A stretch of 64,000 bases of DNA from contig NZ_JACIEF010000003.1 in NCBI RefSeq assembly GCF_014196715.1, positions 649,874 through 713,873 on the forward strand. The letters run 5' to 3'. Every line of letters begins with the position of its first letter. Position 1 is the first letter of the stretch. Source of the DNA: Pedobacter zeae (GTDB taxonomy: Bacteria > Bacteroidota > Bacteroidia > Sphingobacteriales > Sphingobacteriaceae). The translations under genes and the position numbers were made by a program. Positions 26,021 to 34,643 of the stretch are shown here, one piece after another. The notes beneath the pieces were generated by a model, which did not search any database, had not been told where the DNA came from, and saw nothing but the letters and a program-made list of their open reading frames with translations.

Positions 26021-27883
26021 TTAAAACAGTTTTGATTTCTCCGCGCTGTTAACCTCAACGGTCTTACCACTTTGCAATGTCATGTTTTCTTTCTGGCTGA
26101 ATAAAGTAATTTCACCGGCCAGTTCATTAGATATTTCTGCCTGTCTGACAAAATCTTTGGCTACAAATTCTGTGCGGTTATCTGAGTTTTCCCGAATTTC
26201 CCCGGTAGCGCTTAATGAATAATTACTTCCTGCAACAGTCGAAATATCGTTGTTAACAGAAGTGCTTTGATTATTTCCGACACTTGTACTTTGATCTTGC
26301 CCTACACTCACATCCATATTCTCCTGTACATTGATCTGCATGTTCTTACAGTTCAAAGTCATGTTTTCTAAAGCGGTAATGGTAATGTTATTCCCTTTTG
26401 TATCGATATGGATGATGTTATTGTGGATATCCGTAATTTTAATGCCTTGTGTTTGCTGGTTATCGTCAAATTCGATCAGGTGCCCGCTCCTGGTAATAAT
26501 ACTTTTAAGGTTGTTCTGAATGAGTGGACTGCTGTCTACGCTCGAACTGTGGTATACACTTCCTATTACCACCGGCCTTGCAATATTTCCTTCTTCGAAA
26601 GCAACCATCACCTGATCGTCGATTTCGGGAATGGCAAAATACCCGCGGTTGTTACCCCTGTCACCAATCCCAGCACTAGGCGTAACCACGCGTAGCCATT
26701 CGGTTACATCGTTGGTTAAACATTCCCATTTAAATCTTACCTTGATCCGGCCCTGGCCCTGCGGATCGTTATTATCGATCACGTCGGCCAGCTGCATATC
26801 GGGCTGGGGTTTTTCAAAATTCTTTACCAGGATACGCTCGGTTGTAGCGATTTTCCCTTCGAAAGTATTGTGGTATTTACCGTTTTCGTCGATATGGTGT
26901 GTAATGCTGGTAATCAGAAATTTACCCAAACTTTCGGTAGTAAAAGCAAGTTCTTTTCGCAGGCTCATCGTTATTTCGGCAATGCTCCCGATGCTTAAAC
27001 CCGCATTATCGCCCCTGGCCGTTACTTTTAAAAGTTCGCTGGTATTGGCCTTTTCTTCATTTTCGACCAGGTTTTTAATATCGTTTTGATTGTCTACCCT
27101 GATTAATGAAGGTTGGTTAAAGGTTTTGCTGAAAGTAAGGTTCGAGGCTTTTACCGCATGGGATAAATCTGGAGTACCTTCTACTTTACCGGTGCTCTCA
27201 CTCAACAGCATTTCGTTCTGCTTCGGGTTATAGGAAAACCGTTTGTTTTTTATCGGAGCAATTTCCATTGCATACTGCATTTCCTGCACATCCCTGCCGT
27301 AAAACAACGAGATTTCCTTTTGTGTATTGGGTTTACCGAAATTGAGTTGTTTGCCGTCGTAAAAAAGCCATTCATGGTATTCGGCCGAAAGACGGTTTAG
27401 AAAAGCAAAATCGCTTTCCCGGTATTGAATTATATAATCGATGGTACTGGTTCTTGCAGCATTGGCAACAACTTTTAAATCATTTGCAGGGGTATCTTTG
27501 GTTGCCAGTTTTACTATCTCATTCAGGTCTTTATCCAGATAGGAACCCAGATCCGGACCACGATCGATTAGAATGGTAGGGCTATATCCGCTCACGATTA
27601 TAACCCCATGGTAACCATGGCTTTGCGACAGCTCAACCTTTGAAACCAGTCCTACAAAATTCTGCATTCCATTTGGCGAATGCCCAAAAGAAGCGGTTAA
27701 GGTTTTTCCTACAAAATCGCGACTATCGTCTAAGCTGATCAAGCCGGGTGCCCCCATCCGATCGTGGTTAAAGCGAAGTTCGAAATAATGATGTTCGTTA
27801 AAAGCCTGTTGAAGACTGAAGGAAGCAAAATGCGTAATTTCCTTGTCTTCTATATTGATTTCTGCAATGAGTTTCTTTTCCAT
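26021..27883 (-). CDS. vgrG: VgrG spike protein (TssI), copy 2
   Basis: A 620-residue VgrG paralogue of the one at 12326-14143. The gp27-like region and OB-fold are strongly conserved (NNDPQGQGRIKVRFKWE, YFAIPEIDDQVMVAFEEGNI). From about residue 455 the tail diverges into a beta-helix with a short repeat (VGQDQSTSVGNNQSTSVNND). It leads a run of a 58-residue ORF, a putative hydrolase and an exported protein. The divergent tail probably fits it to that cargo. The start codon follows the 53-residue ORF by 27 bases. Confidence 0.93.
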   Translation of the reverse strand: MEKKLIAEINIEDKEITHFASFSLQQAFNEHHYFELRFNHDRMGAPGLISLDDSRDFVGKTLTASFGHSPNGMQNFVGLVSKVELSQSHGYHGVIIVSGYSPTILIDRGPDLGSYLDKDLNEIVKLATKDTPANDLKVVANAARTSTIDYIIQYRESDFAFLNRLSAEYHEWLFYDGKQLNFGKPNTQKEISLFYGRDVQEMQYAMEIAPIKNKRFSYNPKQNEMLLSESTGKVEGTPDLSHAVKASNLTFSKTFNQPSLIRVDNQNDIKNLVENEEKANTSELLKVTARGDNAGLSIGSIAEITMSLRKELAFTTESLGKFLITSITHHIDENGKYHNTFEGKIATTERILVKNFEKPQPDMQLADVIDNNDPQGQGRIKVRFKWECLTNDVTEWLRVVTPSAGIGDRGNNRGYFAIPEIDDQVMVAFEEGNIARPVVIGSVYHSSSVDSSPLIQNNLKSIITRSGHLIEFDDNQQTQGIKITDIHNNIIHIDTKGNNITITALENMTLNCKNMQINVQENMDVSVGQDQSTSVGNNQSTSVNNDISTVAGSNYSLSATGEIRENSDNRTEFVAKDFVRQAEISNELAGEITLFSQKENMTLQSGKTVEVNSAEKSKLF

Positions 27884-27910
27884 ATTGATTTATCTTGATC
27901 ACAACTAAAC

Positions 27911-28072
27911 CTAAACCCAATTCTGGGTACGATAACATGCAGGGGTAATAAAAACGAAACCACTTTTGCCGTTATTCATGTCTAGGTAAGTATTGTGCAC
28001 GGATGCCGAATCAAACGTCTTACCAGAGTAGTAATCGTTCTTTACTGCAATATATTTGAGGCCGTTAGACAT
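27911..28072 (-). CDS. Small ORF of 53 codons upstream of vgrG copy 2
   Basis: ATG at 28072, stop TAG at 27911, directly upstream of vgrG. The product begins MSNGLKYIAVKNDYYSGKTF and ends TPACYRTQNWV. I do not recognise it. The composition looks like real protein and it lies in the only gap between the hcp terminator and vgrG, so it may be the first gene of the vgrG copy 2 operon. It could also be a truncated remnant. Confidence 0.4.
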   Translation of the reverse strand: MSNGLKYIAVKNDYYSGKTFDSASVHNTYLDMNNGKSGFVFITPACYRTQNWV

Positions 28073-28181
28073 AATTGAGCATTAATTTATGATTGAGTAC
28101 CCTGAAAGCAGATCAAGGCACTGAAAGAATCATAATTTAAGATAATAGGTAGATGTTAGGGAAATAAAATATCAACGGATT

Positions 28182-28208
28182 AAAAAGCGCCCTGAAAAAT
28201 CAGGGCGC
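28182..28208 (-). terminator. Rho-independent terminator of hcp pair 2
   Basis: Arms gcgccctga (28187-28195) and tcagggcgc (28200-28208), loop aaaa, followed on the minus strand by five Ts (28182-28186). It lies 26 bases after the hcp stop. The hairpin is unrelated in sequence to the one after hcp pair 1. Confidence 0.9.
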
Positions 28209-28234
28209 CATAGATATAATACGTCTAGTAATGA

Positions 28235-28630
28235 TTAAGCTTTTGGCCAGTCATTTTCGTGTTCTGCATTGCCCAGCTTTAGCTTGCGCGCCGATACTAC
28301 GAAACTTAAAGTCATGGGTGTATTGTCGTTTACAGCAATACCCTCATTGTATTGGATGATATAACCATCTTCGAAAGAAAGCTCTTTCATCTTTGCATCT
28401 TCTTCGCCTTTTTTGAAAACGATATTGCCTGAAAGCGGTTTGTACTGGTTGTTTACCATTGATTCGATAACCGAAGTATCTTCAGTTGATTCGATTTCAA
28501 TGTGGATGGTACCACCATAAACACCTGATGACGGACGGCCTTTTGCGTCAACATCTCTATTTAATGAAAAGCTGCACTGTAGTACATCAAATTCTTTTGA
28601 TCCTAAGTTTAAACGGGTTTTGAATGCCAT
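28235..28630 (-). CDS. tssD: Hcp tube protein (TssD), pair 2 second gene
   Basis: A 131-residue TssD/Hcp identical in protein to that at 15820-16215. The DNA differs at a few silent sites (for example within the last 30 bases of the gene and near 28300). It is the second gene of a duplicated pair, followed by its own terminator, and lies nearest the sheath genes. The identity of the proteins despite silent differences suggests strong selection on the tube surface, recent duplication or gene conversion. Confidence 0.95.
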   Translation of the reverse strand: MAFKTRLNLGSKEFDVLQCSFSLNRDVDAKGRPSSGVYGGTIHIEIESTEDTSVIESMVNNQYKPLSGNIVFKKGEEDAKMKELSFEDGYIIQYNEGIAVNDNTPMTLSFVVSARKLKLGNAEHENDWPKA

Positions 28631-28790
28631 TGTAGTAATGTTTAAATGTTTTTGAAAAATGAAATAGTTTTTTTTTTGCAGAGTGCATGGCGGTTGGTGT
28701 TTATTTACCTAAACCCTTAACCTTCTTCCCCTAAACTGTTTAGTGCTTAGGTGGTTAGTGTTTAGAATTTACCTTACGCCTTTAACCTGG

Positions 28791-29186
28791 CTAGGCCTTT
28801 GGCCAATCGTTCAGGTGCTCTGCGTTTCCTAACTTAAGCTTTCTCGCTGAAATCTGGAACTTCAGTGTCATCGGGTGATCACCAACAATGTTTATCCCTT
28901 CGGAATATTTAACAATGTAGCCATCCTCGAAGTTTACTTCTTTCATTTTGGCATCTTCCTCTGTTTTCTTGATCAGAAGGGTTCCTGTTATAGGTTTGTA
29001 CTGGTTGTTTACCATCGCCTCGATTATTGAGGTGTCTTCGGTGGATTCGATCTCAATGTCGATGGTACCGCCGTAAACTCCGGAAGAGGGTCTTCCCTTA
29101 GCATCTACATCGCGGTTTAACGCATAGGCACAATGAAGCACATCGTACTCCTTGCCTGAAAAGTTTAATCTAGCTTTGAAAGCCAT
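28791..29186 (-). CDS. tssD: Hcp tube protein (TssD), pair 2 first gene
   Basis: A 131-residue TssD/Hcp identical in protein to that at 16357-16752, with no DNA difference that I can see. It is the first gene of the second hcp pair; the spacer to the next hcp is 160 bases against 141 in pair 1, because of a short duplication containing ttagtgcttaggtgg. Its upstream DNA from 29237 on is unrelated to that of pair 1, so it has a different promoter. Confidence 0.95.
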   Translation of the reverse strand: MAFKARLNFSGKEYDVLHCAYALNRDVDAKGRPSSGVYGGTIDIEIESTEDTSIIEAMVNNQYKPITGTLLIKKTEEDAKMKEVNFEDGYIVKYSEGINIVGDHPMTLKFQISARKLKLGNAEHLNDWPKA

Positions 29187-29517
29187 AGTTTTAAAATTTA
29201 AAGGTGAAAAAATTGAAAGTTTGTAGCCTCCGCTACCGAAGAAATTAAAACAAATATTAGACCAAACAACGCCAGCAGCATTTATTGAGCGGTAATTAGC
29301 TAAAATCTAAAAAATAACGAACCGCCTAAAAACACAGTTCTGCCAGTTATTTTTGTGGGAAATACGGGGAAAATTACGAATATATCTTTTCTGTTACATT
29401 TTTGCAGGCCTAACAGCAAGCCATATCACTGTAGCAATTTTCCCCTAATTGTAGCGTTTTAGGACAACTTTTTAATCAATAGGGCAATTATTTGACTACG
29501 TTTTATACACAAAGCGC
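29187..29517 (-). promoter_or_regulatory. Upstream region of hcp pair 2 (no gene)
   Basis: A 331-base gap with no credible ORF on either strand. The first 50 bases next to hcp match pair 1; the rest is unique and AT-rich. It should hold the promoter of hcp pair 2, but I see no clear promoter consensus. Confidence 0.4.
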
Positions 29518-30090
29518 TTAGATCAGCTGTGACCCAAATTTTTCCATCTTATTGAGCCATTTCTGGCTGTAATGATTTTCAAGCGAATGCAGCTCGCCTA
29601 TGGTATTGGTAAGCACGGGGCTCATTCTGCATTTTTCGAATACCACTTTTTTAATGGAAAGGTATGTTGTTTTCTTATTGGCCTTCCACTCTTTAAAAGT
29701 TGCTTCATCTAATATCGATACAATTCTTGCTGAGCGGCCGCTAAAATTATTATTGATGTTCTGCTGTTGTGAGGTAAAGATCTGATCAGGCAAAAAAAGG
29801 CGGTCAAAAAAGCCTTTAATCTTTGCGGGAATATGGTCTACATATACCGGGCAAAAAAGTACCACATGGTTGCTCTGCCTGATGGCCGTTAAGGCCTTTT
29901 GCAGGTCGGGCTCGAGCTCTGCAATCTGCCTGTTGTTGAACAGCTTGTTGGAGTTGAAAATCAGGTCGATAATGGCCAGCTCCCTCACTGTTGCACCAAC
30001 GCTTTCTGCCCCTTTTTTGTAGGCGTTAATCAGGAAATTTGTAGATGCGTTTTTTTCAATATCCCCATTCAGGATAAGTACTTGCTTCAT
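29518..30090 (-). CDS. Flavodoxin-like fold NAD(P)H oxidoreductase
   Basis: A 190-residue protein of the flavodoxin_2 / NADPH-dependent FMN reductase type. The N-terminal MKQVLILNGDIEKNASTNFL matches the FMN phosphate-binding loop after the first strand, and LFCPVYVDHIPAKIKGFFDR matches the second flavin-binding loop. It would reduce quinones or similar compounds in the cytoplasm. It lies between the T6SS sheath operon and hcp pair 2 but has no obvious link to secretion. It is separated from tssC by a strong terminator, so it has its own promoter. Confidence 0.8.
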   Translation of the reverse strand: MKQVLILNGDIEKNASTNFLINAYKKGAESVGATVRELAIIDLIFNSNKLFNNRQIAELEPDLQKALTAIRQSNHVVLFCPVYVDHIPAKIKGFFDRLFLPDQIFTSQQQNINNNFSGRSARIVSILDEATFKEWKANKKTTYLSIKKVVFEKCRMSPVLTNTIGELHSLENHYSQKWLNKMEKFGSQLI

Positions 30091-30164
30091 TTTTTTTGAT
30101 TAATCTGATCTGGCCGATGCGTTACAAAATTATAAAGAATTTGTTAAGTGTATGCATATCCCAT

Positions 30165-30190
30165 AAAAAAACCCAACGCAAGCGTTGGGT
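30165..30190 (-). terminator. Terminator of the T6SS core operon
   Basis: Palindrome acccaacgcaagcgttgggt (30171-30190) followed on the minus strand by six Ts (30165-30170). It lies 23 bases after the tssC stop and ends the operon that begins at 39094. Confidence 0.92.
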
Positions 30191-30212
30191 TTTTATTTCA
30201 GTTATCAAAAAA

Positions 30213-31601
30213 TTATTGTTGATTATACTCTGAGCTCCAGGTGGTATTTTCATCTTCTCCTTTATGTCCATCGAGCTTTACTACGAAACTCTTAGCCGGG
30301 AAATAAGGGGTAATATGAATATCCAGGTGGATCCTGTCTTTCTGTTGTTCATCTCTTTCGAAACGCATGATCTTAAATCTTTCGATCAACCGGTCGGCTC
30401 CCTGGATGCCATCCAGGAATTTTACGATCTGGCCGCGAAGATCCTGCTCGGTTTTAGAGGTCCAGTTTTCAAAGGCTCTTCTGTTCAGGAAGTCGAACAA
30501 TACTTTGGTTATATAATCGAATACCCGCACTACCGAATAGGTTTGCAAACCAATATTGTCGCCGTTGAATAATGTTTTAGCTGAGAAAGCCATTACTTTG
30601 CCATACTCGTTTACCATAGGAACCAGACCTACCCTTTCCAGATGAGAAATTTCGCTTTTCTTTAAATCGAACTTTACACCATCTACCTCGTTAATGGCAC
30701 CGTGTTTTTTACCGGCAGTAACCTGCGACATGAGGGTATAGTACATTTTTCCGGCAAGGGCAGCAGAGCCCGGCACGGTAAGATCGTCTTCTTCGCCAAC
30801 TTCGGCAATTTTGCCACGGCCTACCAACCAGTTACAGGTCATGATCACATTAGACCTGAAAGCATCACCACCGGTGAAATTGGCTGCTGTAAACAGATCA
30901 AGTACATCATCGGGTTGATCAAGATCGGCAAAATCGGTTACCAGCATTGCTTTATTGTTGTGGGCAATTTTAGCCCATCTTTCCAATACTTTGTTAGATC
31001 CCATATAACCTGGTACCACCATGAGTGAATAGTTATTACGAAGATCCAAACGATCGTAATTCTGCTTTAATTCATCATCTACGTATTCGATGAAACGGGG
31101 ATTATCCAAATCCTTAATCTGATCCATTGATGCATTTAAAAGCACCACATTTTTAAGTTTATCCGATTCGGTGTTTTTATAGAACAAATGAACCGAGCGG
31201 TAAGCCTGCTCTAATTCTCTTGTACTTTCTAAGGCTGTTGCGATATTTTTATTTAGGTTTTCTTCGGCAGCGTTCAGTTTCTCTGTACTTTTTTCTACCA
31301 TATCAGCCACAGTGCTGGAAGATTCGAGTACATCAATCCAAAGCTGGATTTTCTTTTTCAATTCTTCGCGCTCTTTCTTTTTCTCATCGCCAGTTAAAAA
31401 GATCTGCTTACGCGCTTTCCTTTCTGGATTTAGATTCTGAAGACCATCAACCGTTGCTTCAAGCAAATCGAAACCGCCAACACGGGCCAGTTTTTCTAAG
31501 TTATCTTTAAGTGCAGTTTTTTCAACGGTCCTGGTTTCAGCAGGCTTAAAGCCTGCCTGGGCTGTATTTTCTTCTGGTTTTAATTCTTGAGGATTTGACA
31601 T
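30213..31601 (-). CDS. tssC: T6SS sheath large subunit TssC
   Basis: A 462-residue Bacteroidota-type TssC (VipB-like). With TssB it forms the contractile sheath around the Hcp tube. A charged N-terminal region of about 120 residues precedes the conserved core, which includes FNSLMVVPGY-like YSLMVVPGYMGSNKVLERWA and the NDVGLQTYSVVRVFDYITK-like block, and a C-terminal IHLDIHITPYFPAKSFVVKL strand typical of sheath proteins. It is the last gene of the core operon, 17 bases after tssB, with the terminator right behind it. The assignment is firm from sequence and neighbours. Confidence 0.95.
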   Translation of the reverse strand: MSNPQELKPEENTAQAGFKPAETRTVEKTALKDNLEKLARVGGFDLLEATVDGLQNLNPERKARKQIFLTGDEKKKEREELKKKIQLWIDVLESSSTVADMVEKSTEKLNAAEENLNKNIATALESTRELEQAYRSVHLFYKNTESDKLKNVVLLNASMDQIKDLDNPRFIEYVDDELKQNYDRLDLRNNYSLMVVPGYMGSNKVLERWAKIAHNNKAMLVTDFADLDQPDDVLDLFTAANFTGGDAFRSNVIMTCNWLVGRGKIAEVGEEDDLTVPGSAALAGKMYYTLMSQVTAGKKHGAINEVDGVKFDLKKSEISHLERVGLVPMVNEYGKVMAFSAKTLFNGDNIGLQTYSVVRVFDYITKVLFDFLNRRAFENWTSKTEQDLRGQIVKFLDGIQGADRLIERFKIMRFERDEQQKDRIHLDIHITPYFPAKSFVVKLDGHKGEDENTTWSSEYNQQ

Positions 31602-31618
31602 GTTTTTCAGCGTTTAGA

Positions 31619-32065
31619 TTATTTATTCTGCTCCAATTCGTCAACAAAGTTTTTCAAAGCACTGATAAAGGCTGTTTTAGTCTCCTCATCATCAAGCGTA
31701 GCTTTTAGGGTTTTGTTTGATTTTAGTTGTTTGATTACATTAAGAGACATTTCTCTTTCGATGTTTACATTGGTAAGGTAGTTACTTTGGTTGATGATGT
31801 TTTTCACACCAAAATCGCCCAGATCGTTAAAATTGAGCGTTTCACCAACTGTAGATCCATCCTGTTTCTCAAAAGCTACCTTTACATTGGGTTTATAATG
31901 TTCGAATACTTCCTTTACTGTTTTAAGTCCTTCTACTTTCTCCGGTTTGATCGGATCATTATCGGTAAGCTTTTGTACAAAAAGCGTTTTATTGTGGGCT
32001 ATTTCTGCGAAAGCTTCTGAGGTGTCAATTTTTCGCTCGTTACCACCAATTTCATAATTAAACAT
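31619..32065 (-). CDS. tssB: T6SS sheath small subunit TssB
   Basis: A 148-residue TssB (VipA-like) sheath subunit. It has a charged N-terminus, a central KPNVKVAFEKQDG strand, a LNFNDLGDFGVKNIINQS block that corresponds to the FxDmxDFsP region of the family, and a C-terminal helix. It forms protomers with TssC, whose gene follows at once. The order tssH, tssB, tssC is compact (56 and 17 bases apart). Confidence 0.93.
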   Translation of the reverse strand: MFNYEIGGNERKIDTSEAFAEIAHNKTLFVQKLTDNDPIKPEKVEGLKTVKEVFEHYKPNVKVAFEKQDGSTVGETLNFNDLGDFGVKNIINQSNYLTNVNIEREMSLNVIKQLKSNKTLKATLDDEETKTAFISALKNFVDELEQNK

Positions 32066-32121
32066 AGTATGTAGATTTAGGTTTACGATTAATTTTTTAT
32101 AATAATATAACAGTTAACGTT

Positions 32122-34638
32122 TTAACTCAATTTTTGTTCCAATGTTGCCGCTTCCGGCTGAATAATACTCCATTCCAACCGGTCTTCTTCAGCATGTTTG
32201 CTTACGATAATCTTCGAACCTTTTTTAAGTTCGCCCGAAATGATGTATTTTGAAATCGGACGGCGAAGCAAGTTACGGATTACTGCTGATAACTGCCTTG
32301 CACCGTATTTAGGTGTAAAGCCATCCAGTGCAATCATTTTTTTGGCATCTTCTGCAATTTCAAATTCGATTCCCATTTTATTCAGCGACTGCACCAAACT
32401 GCTTAACTGGATCTCGAAAATGCGAACTACATTATTTTCATTAATTGGTGCAAAAGGAACAATTTCAGATATCCTTGCCAAAAACTCGGGGCGGAAATGA
32501 CCTGCCATTACTTCCATCAGCTGGTTAGAAGCAGGAATAACACCTTTACCGATCTGTTCTGCAATCCATTCACTACCGATGTTTGAGGTAAACAGGATGA
32601 GCGAATTGCTGAAATCTCCTTCTTTACCCAAACGGTCGTGCATGTGCCCCTCATCCAGAATCTGTAAAAAAGTATCAAAAACCGATGGGTGTGCTTTTTC
32701 AATCTCATCAAAAAGCAGTACGGAGTATGGCTGTTGCCTGATCTTATTTACCAGCAAACCACCTTCTTCGTAACCTACATAACCAGGAGGCGCTCCATAA
32801 AGCAATGCAGCACTGTGCTCTTCTTTAAACTCCGACATATCAAAGCGGATCATGGCCTTTTCGTCATTAAATAAAAATTCGGCAATTGATTTGGCAAGCT
32901 CGGTTTTACCTGTTCCGGTTGGTCCCAGTAAAAAGAAAGAACCGATTGGCTGTCCTTTTTTATTTAATCCACTACGTGATTCCAGAATGGCATCAGATAC
33001 CGCTTTGAGTGCCTGATCCTGCCCTACCACACGTTTCTTTAGGTATTGCCCCATATTGAGCAATTTTTCCTTTTCGCCCGCCTGGAGTTTTCCCATTGGG
33101 ATTCCTGTTTTATAAGCCACTATAGAAGCGATATCCTGCCTGGTAATACGCTCGCTTTTTTCGGATGCATATTTCTTTAGCTCCTGAAGATTGCTATCAA
33201 TATAGCCTTCGTATTCATCAGCTGTTTCGAAAGTATCGGTTTGCGTTTCATCAGTTAAACGGCCCAGCAATACCGGACTGAGTTTATTCTGAAGTAAAGC
33301 ATAAAGCCATTTATATTCTGCAAATTTCTCTGCTTCTGATTGTTCAGTACCAGCCTTTAAACTGGTTAAATCTGCCTCCAGGCTTTCAATTACCTGATCA
33401 GAAGTATCGTTCATCATTTTCATGGCTGCCATTGTCCTGTCGAGCAGGTCAAAAGCCGAATCTGGCAACCGCCTGTCTTTCATATAACGTTTAGCCAGGC
33501 GTACGCATTCTCCAAGTGCATCGGGCTCGATGCTCAGGCCATGGTGTTCTTCATATTTAACAGCCAGTTTCTGTAGCATCTTTGTGGTGCTTTCTTCATT
33601 TGGCTCATTCACCTGCAACACTTCGAAACGCCTGCTAAAAGCCTGTTCGGGCTCGATAATTTTACGGTATTCATCAATGGTTGTGGCACCGATTACCGTT
33701 ATTTCTCCGCGGGCCAGTTCCGGTTTTAATAAATTACCGATACCTGCGCCCAATGGTCCTTTGCTATCCAGTAAGGTATGAATTTCATCAATAAAGAGCA
33801 CCGCTTTTTCAAACTGTTTAATTTCCTTGATAATATTTTTAAGGCGGTCTTCTATTTCTCCCTTATACGAGGCGCCTGCGATTAAAGAACCGAGGTCGAG
33901 CTCAAAAAGCTGAACGGGCTTTAAATTTTCAGGCACGTTCTGATTCACAATATCAATGGCAAAACCATCTACCAATGCTGTTTTCCCTACGCCGGCATCA
34001 CCGGTAAGAATTACATTGGGCTTGGTACGTCGGCAAAGAATCTCCATCATTTGCCTGGTTTCCTTATCCCGTCCGATAATCGGGTCGGTTTTACCTTCAC
34101 GCACCATCTGTAAACGATCCAGGCAATATTTATACAGTGCATTGCCTGTACTTTTGTTTTCAGTTGCTGATGCACTTTTTTCCGGTGAAACAACCCTCGA
34201 AATTTCTTCGTCTTTTACATAAAGGTCTAAAATTTCGCGTTCTTTAATCGGGAACGATTTTAACTGATCGGGTTGGAATCCAACACCAGGTTTTGCCAAT
34301 GCGGTTAATACACAAACCGGTGTGATTAAATCCAGGCCAAGCTTAATACGTACATTATCTGCCTCTTCAAATATCACTGCAATTTCCGGTGCCCCGCTTA
34401 CATTATCGGTAAAACCGGCTGATTTTGACAGTTCATCAATGCGTACTTCCGCCCATTCGCTGATGTACTCTTCATCTTTACCTATAGAGGCTATGAACGA
34501 GCGCAGCCCGACATCCTTATGCATTAAGCCCCTGAGCAGATGTGCGGCAGAAAAAACTTCGTTTCTGTATTCTTTAGCCAGCGACTGTGCAATGTGCAGG
34601 GCTGTTTTTACCGATTCGCTTAAATTTGTTACTGCCAT
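32122..34638 (-). CDS. tssH: T6SS sheath-recycling ATPase ClpV (TssH)
   Basis: An 838-residue AAA+ disaggregase of the ClpB/ClpV type that takes apart contracted TssB/TssC sheaths. An N-terminal Clp-N double repeat (1-150) comes first. The first AAA domain has Walker A GDAGVGKT (213-220) and Walker B ending LFIDEIHTLL. A middle coiled-coil follows, then a second AAA domain with GPTGTGKTELAKS, VLLFDEIEKAHP and a C-terminal ClpB D2-small domain. ClpB proteins share this layout, but the T6SS operon position, between tssR and tssB, makes ClpV the right call. The gene starts five bases after the tssR stop. Confidence 0.95.
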   Translation of the reverse strand: MAVTNLSESVKTALHIAQSLAKEYRNEVFSAAHLLRGLMHKDVGLRSFIASIGKDEEYISEWAEVRIDELSKSAGFTDNVSGAPEIAVIFEEADNVRIKLGLDLITPVCVLTALAKPGVGFQPDQLKSFPIKEREILDLYVKDEEISRVVSPEKSASATENKSTGNALYKYCLDRLQMVREGKTDPIIGRDKETRQMMEILCRRTKPNVILTGDAGVGKTALVDGFAIDIVNQNVPENLKPVQLFELDLGSLIAGASYKGEIEDRLKNIIKEIKQFEKAVLFIDEIHTLLDSKGPLGAGIGNLLKPELARGEITVIGATTIDEYRKIIEPEQAFSRRFEVLQVNEPNEESTTKMLQKLAVKYEEHHGLSIEPDALGECVRLAKRYMKDRRLPDSAFDLLDRTMAAMKMMNDTSDQVIESLEADLTSLKAGTEQSEAEKFAEYKWLYALLQNKLSPVLLGRLTDETQTDTFETADEYEGYIDSNLQELKKYASEKSERITRQDIASIVAYKTGIPMGKLQAGEKEKLLNMGQYLKKRVVGQDQALKAVSDAILESRSGLNKKGQPIGSFFLLGPTGTGKTELAKSIAEFLFNDEKAMIRFDMSEFKEEHSAALLYGAPPGYVGYEEGGLLVNKIRQQPYSVLLFDEIEKAHPSVFDTFLQILDEGHMHDRLGKEGDFSNSLILFTSNIGSEWIAEQIGKGVIPASNQLMEVMAGHFRPEFLARISEIVPFAPINENNVVRIFEIQLSSLVQSLNKMGIEFEIAEDAKKMIALDGFTPKYGARQLSAVIRNLLRRPISKYIISGELKKGSKIIVSKHAEEDRLEWSIIQPEAATLEQKLS

Positions 34639-34643
34639 ATCCC

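Larger units (their letters stand above)
28232..29236 (-). repeat. Direct repeat copy 2: duplicated hcp pair
   Basis: Same orientation and content as 15817-16801, about 12.4 kb away. Together the copies enclose vgrG copy 2, the putative hydrolase, the PAAR-like spike, the OmpA-domain protein and their partners. Homologous recombination between them would delete that whole cassette and leave one hcp pair. Confidence 0.9.

Noticed and set aside
32122..34638. General chaperone ClpB instead of ClpV
   Set aside because: The layout is shared, but the gene is embedded between tssR and tssB in one operon, so the T6SS ATPase is the better call.
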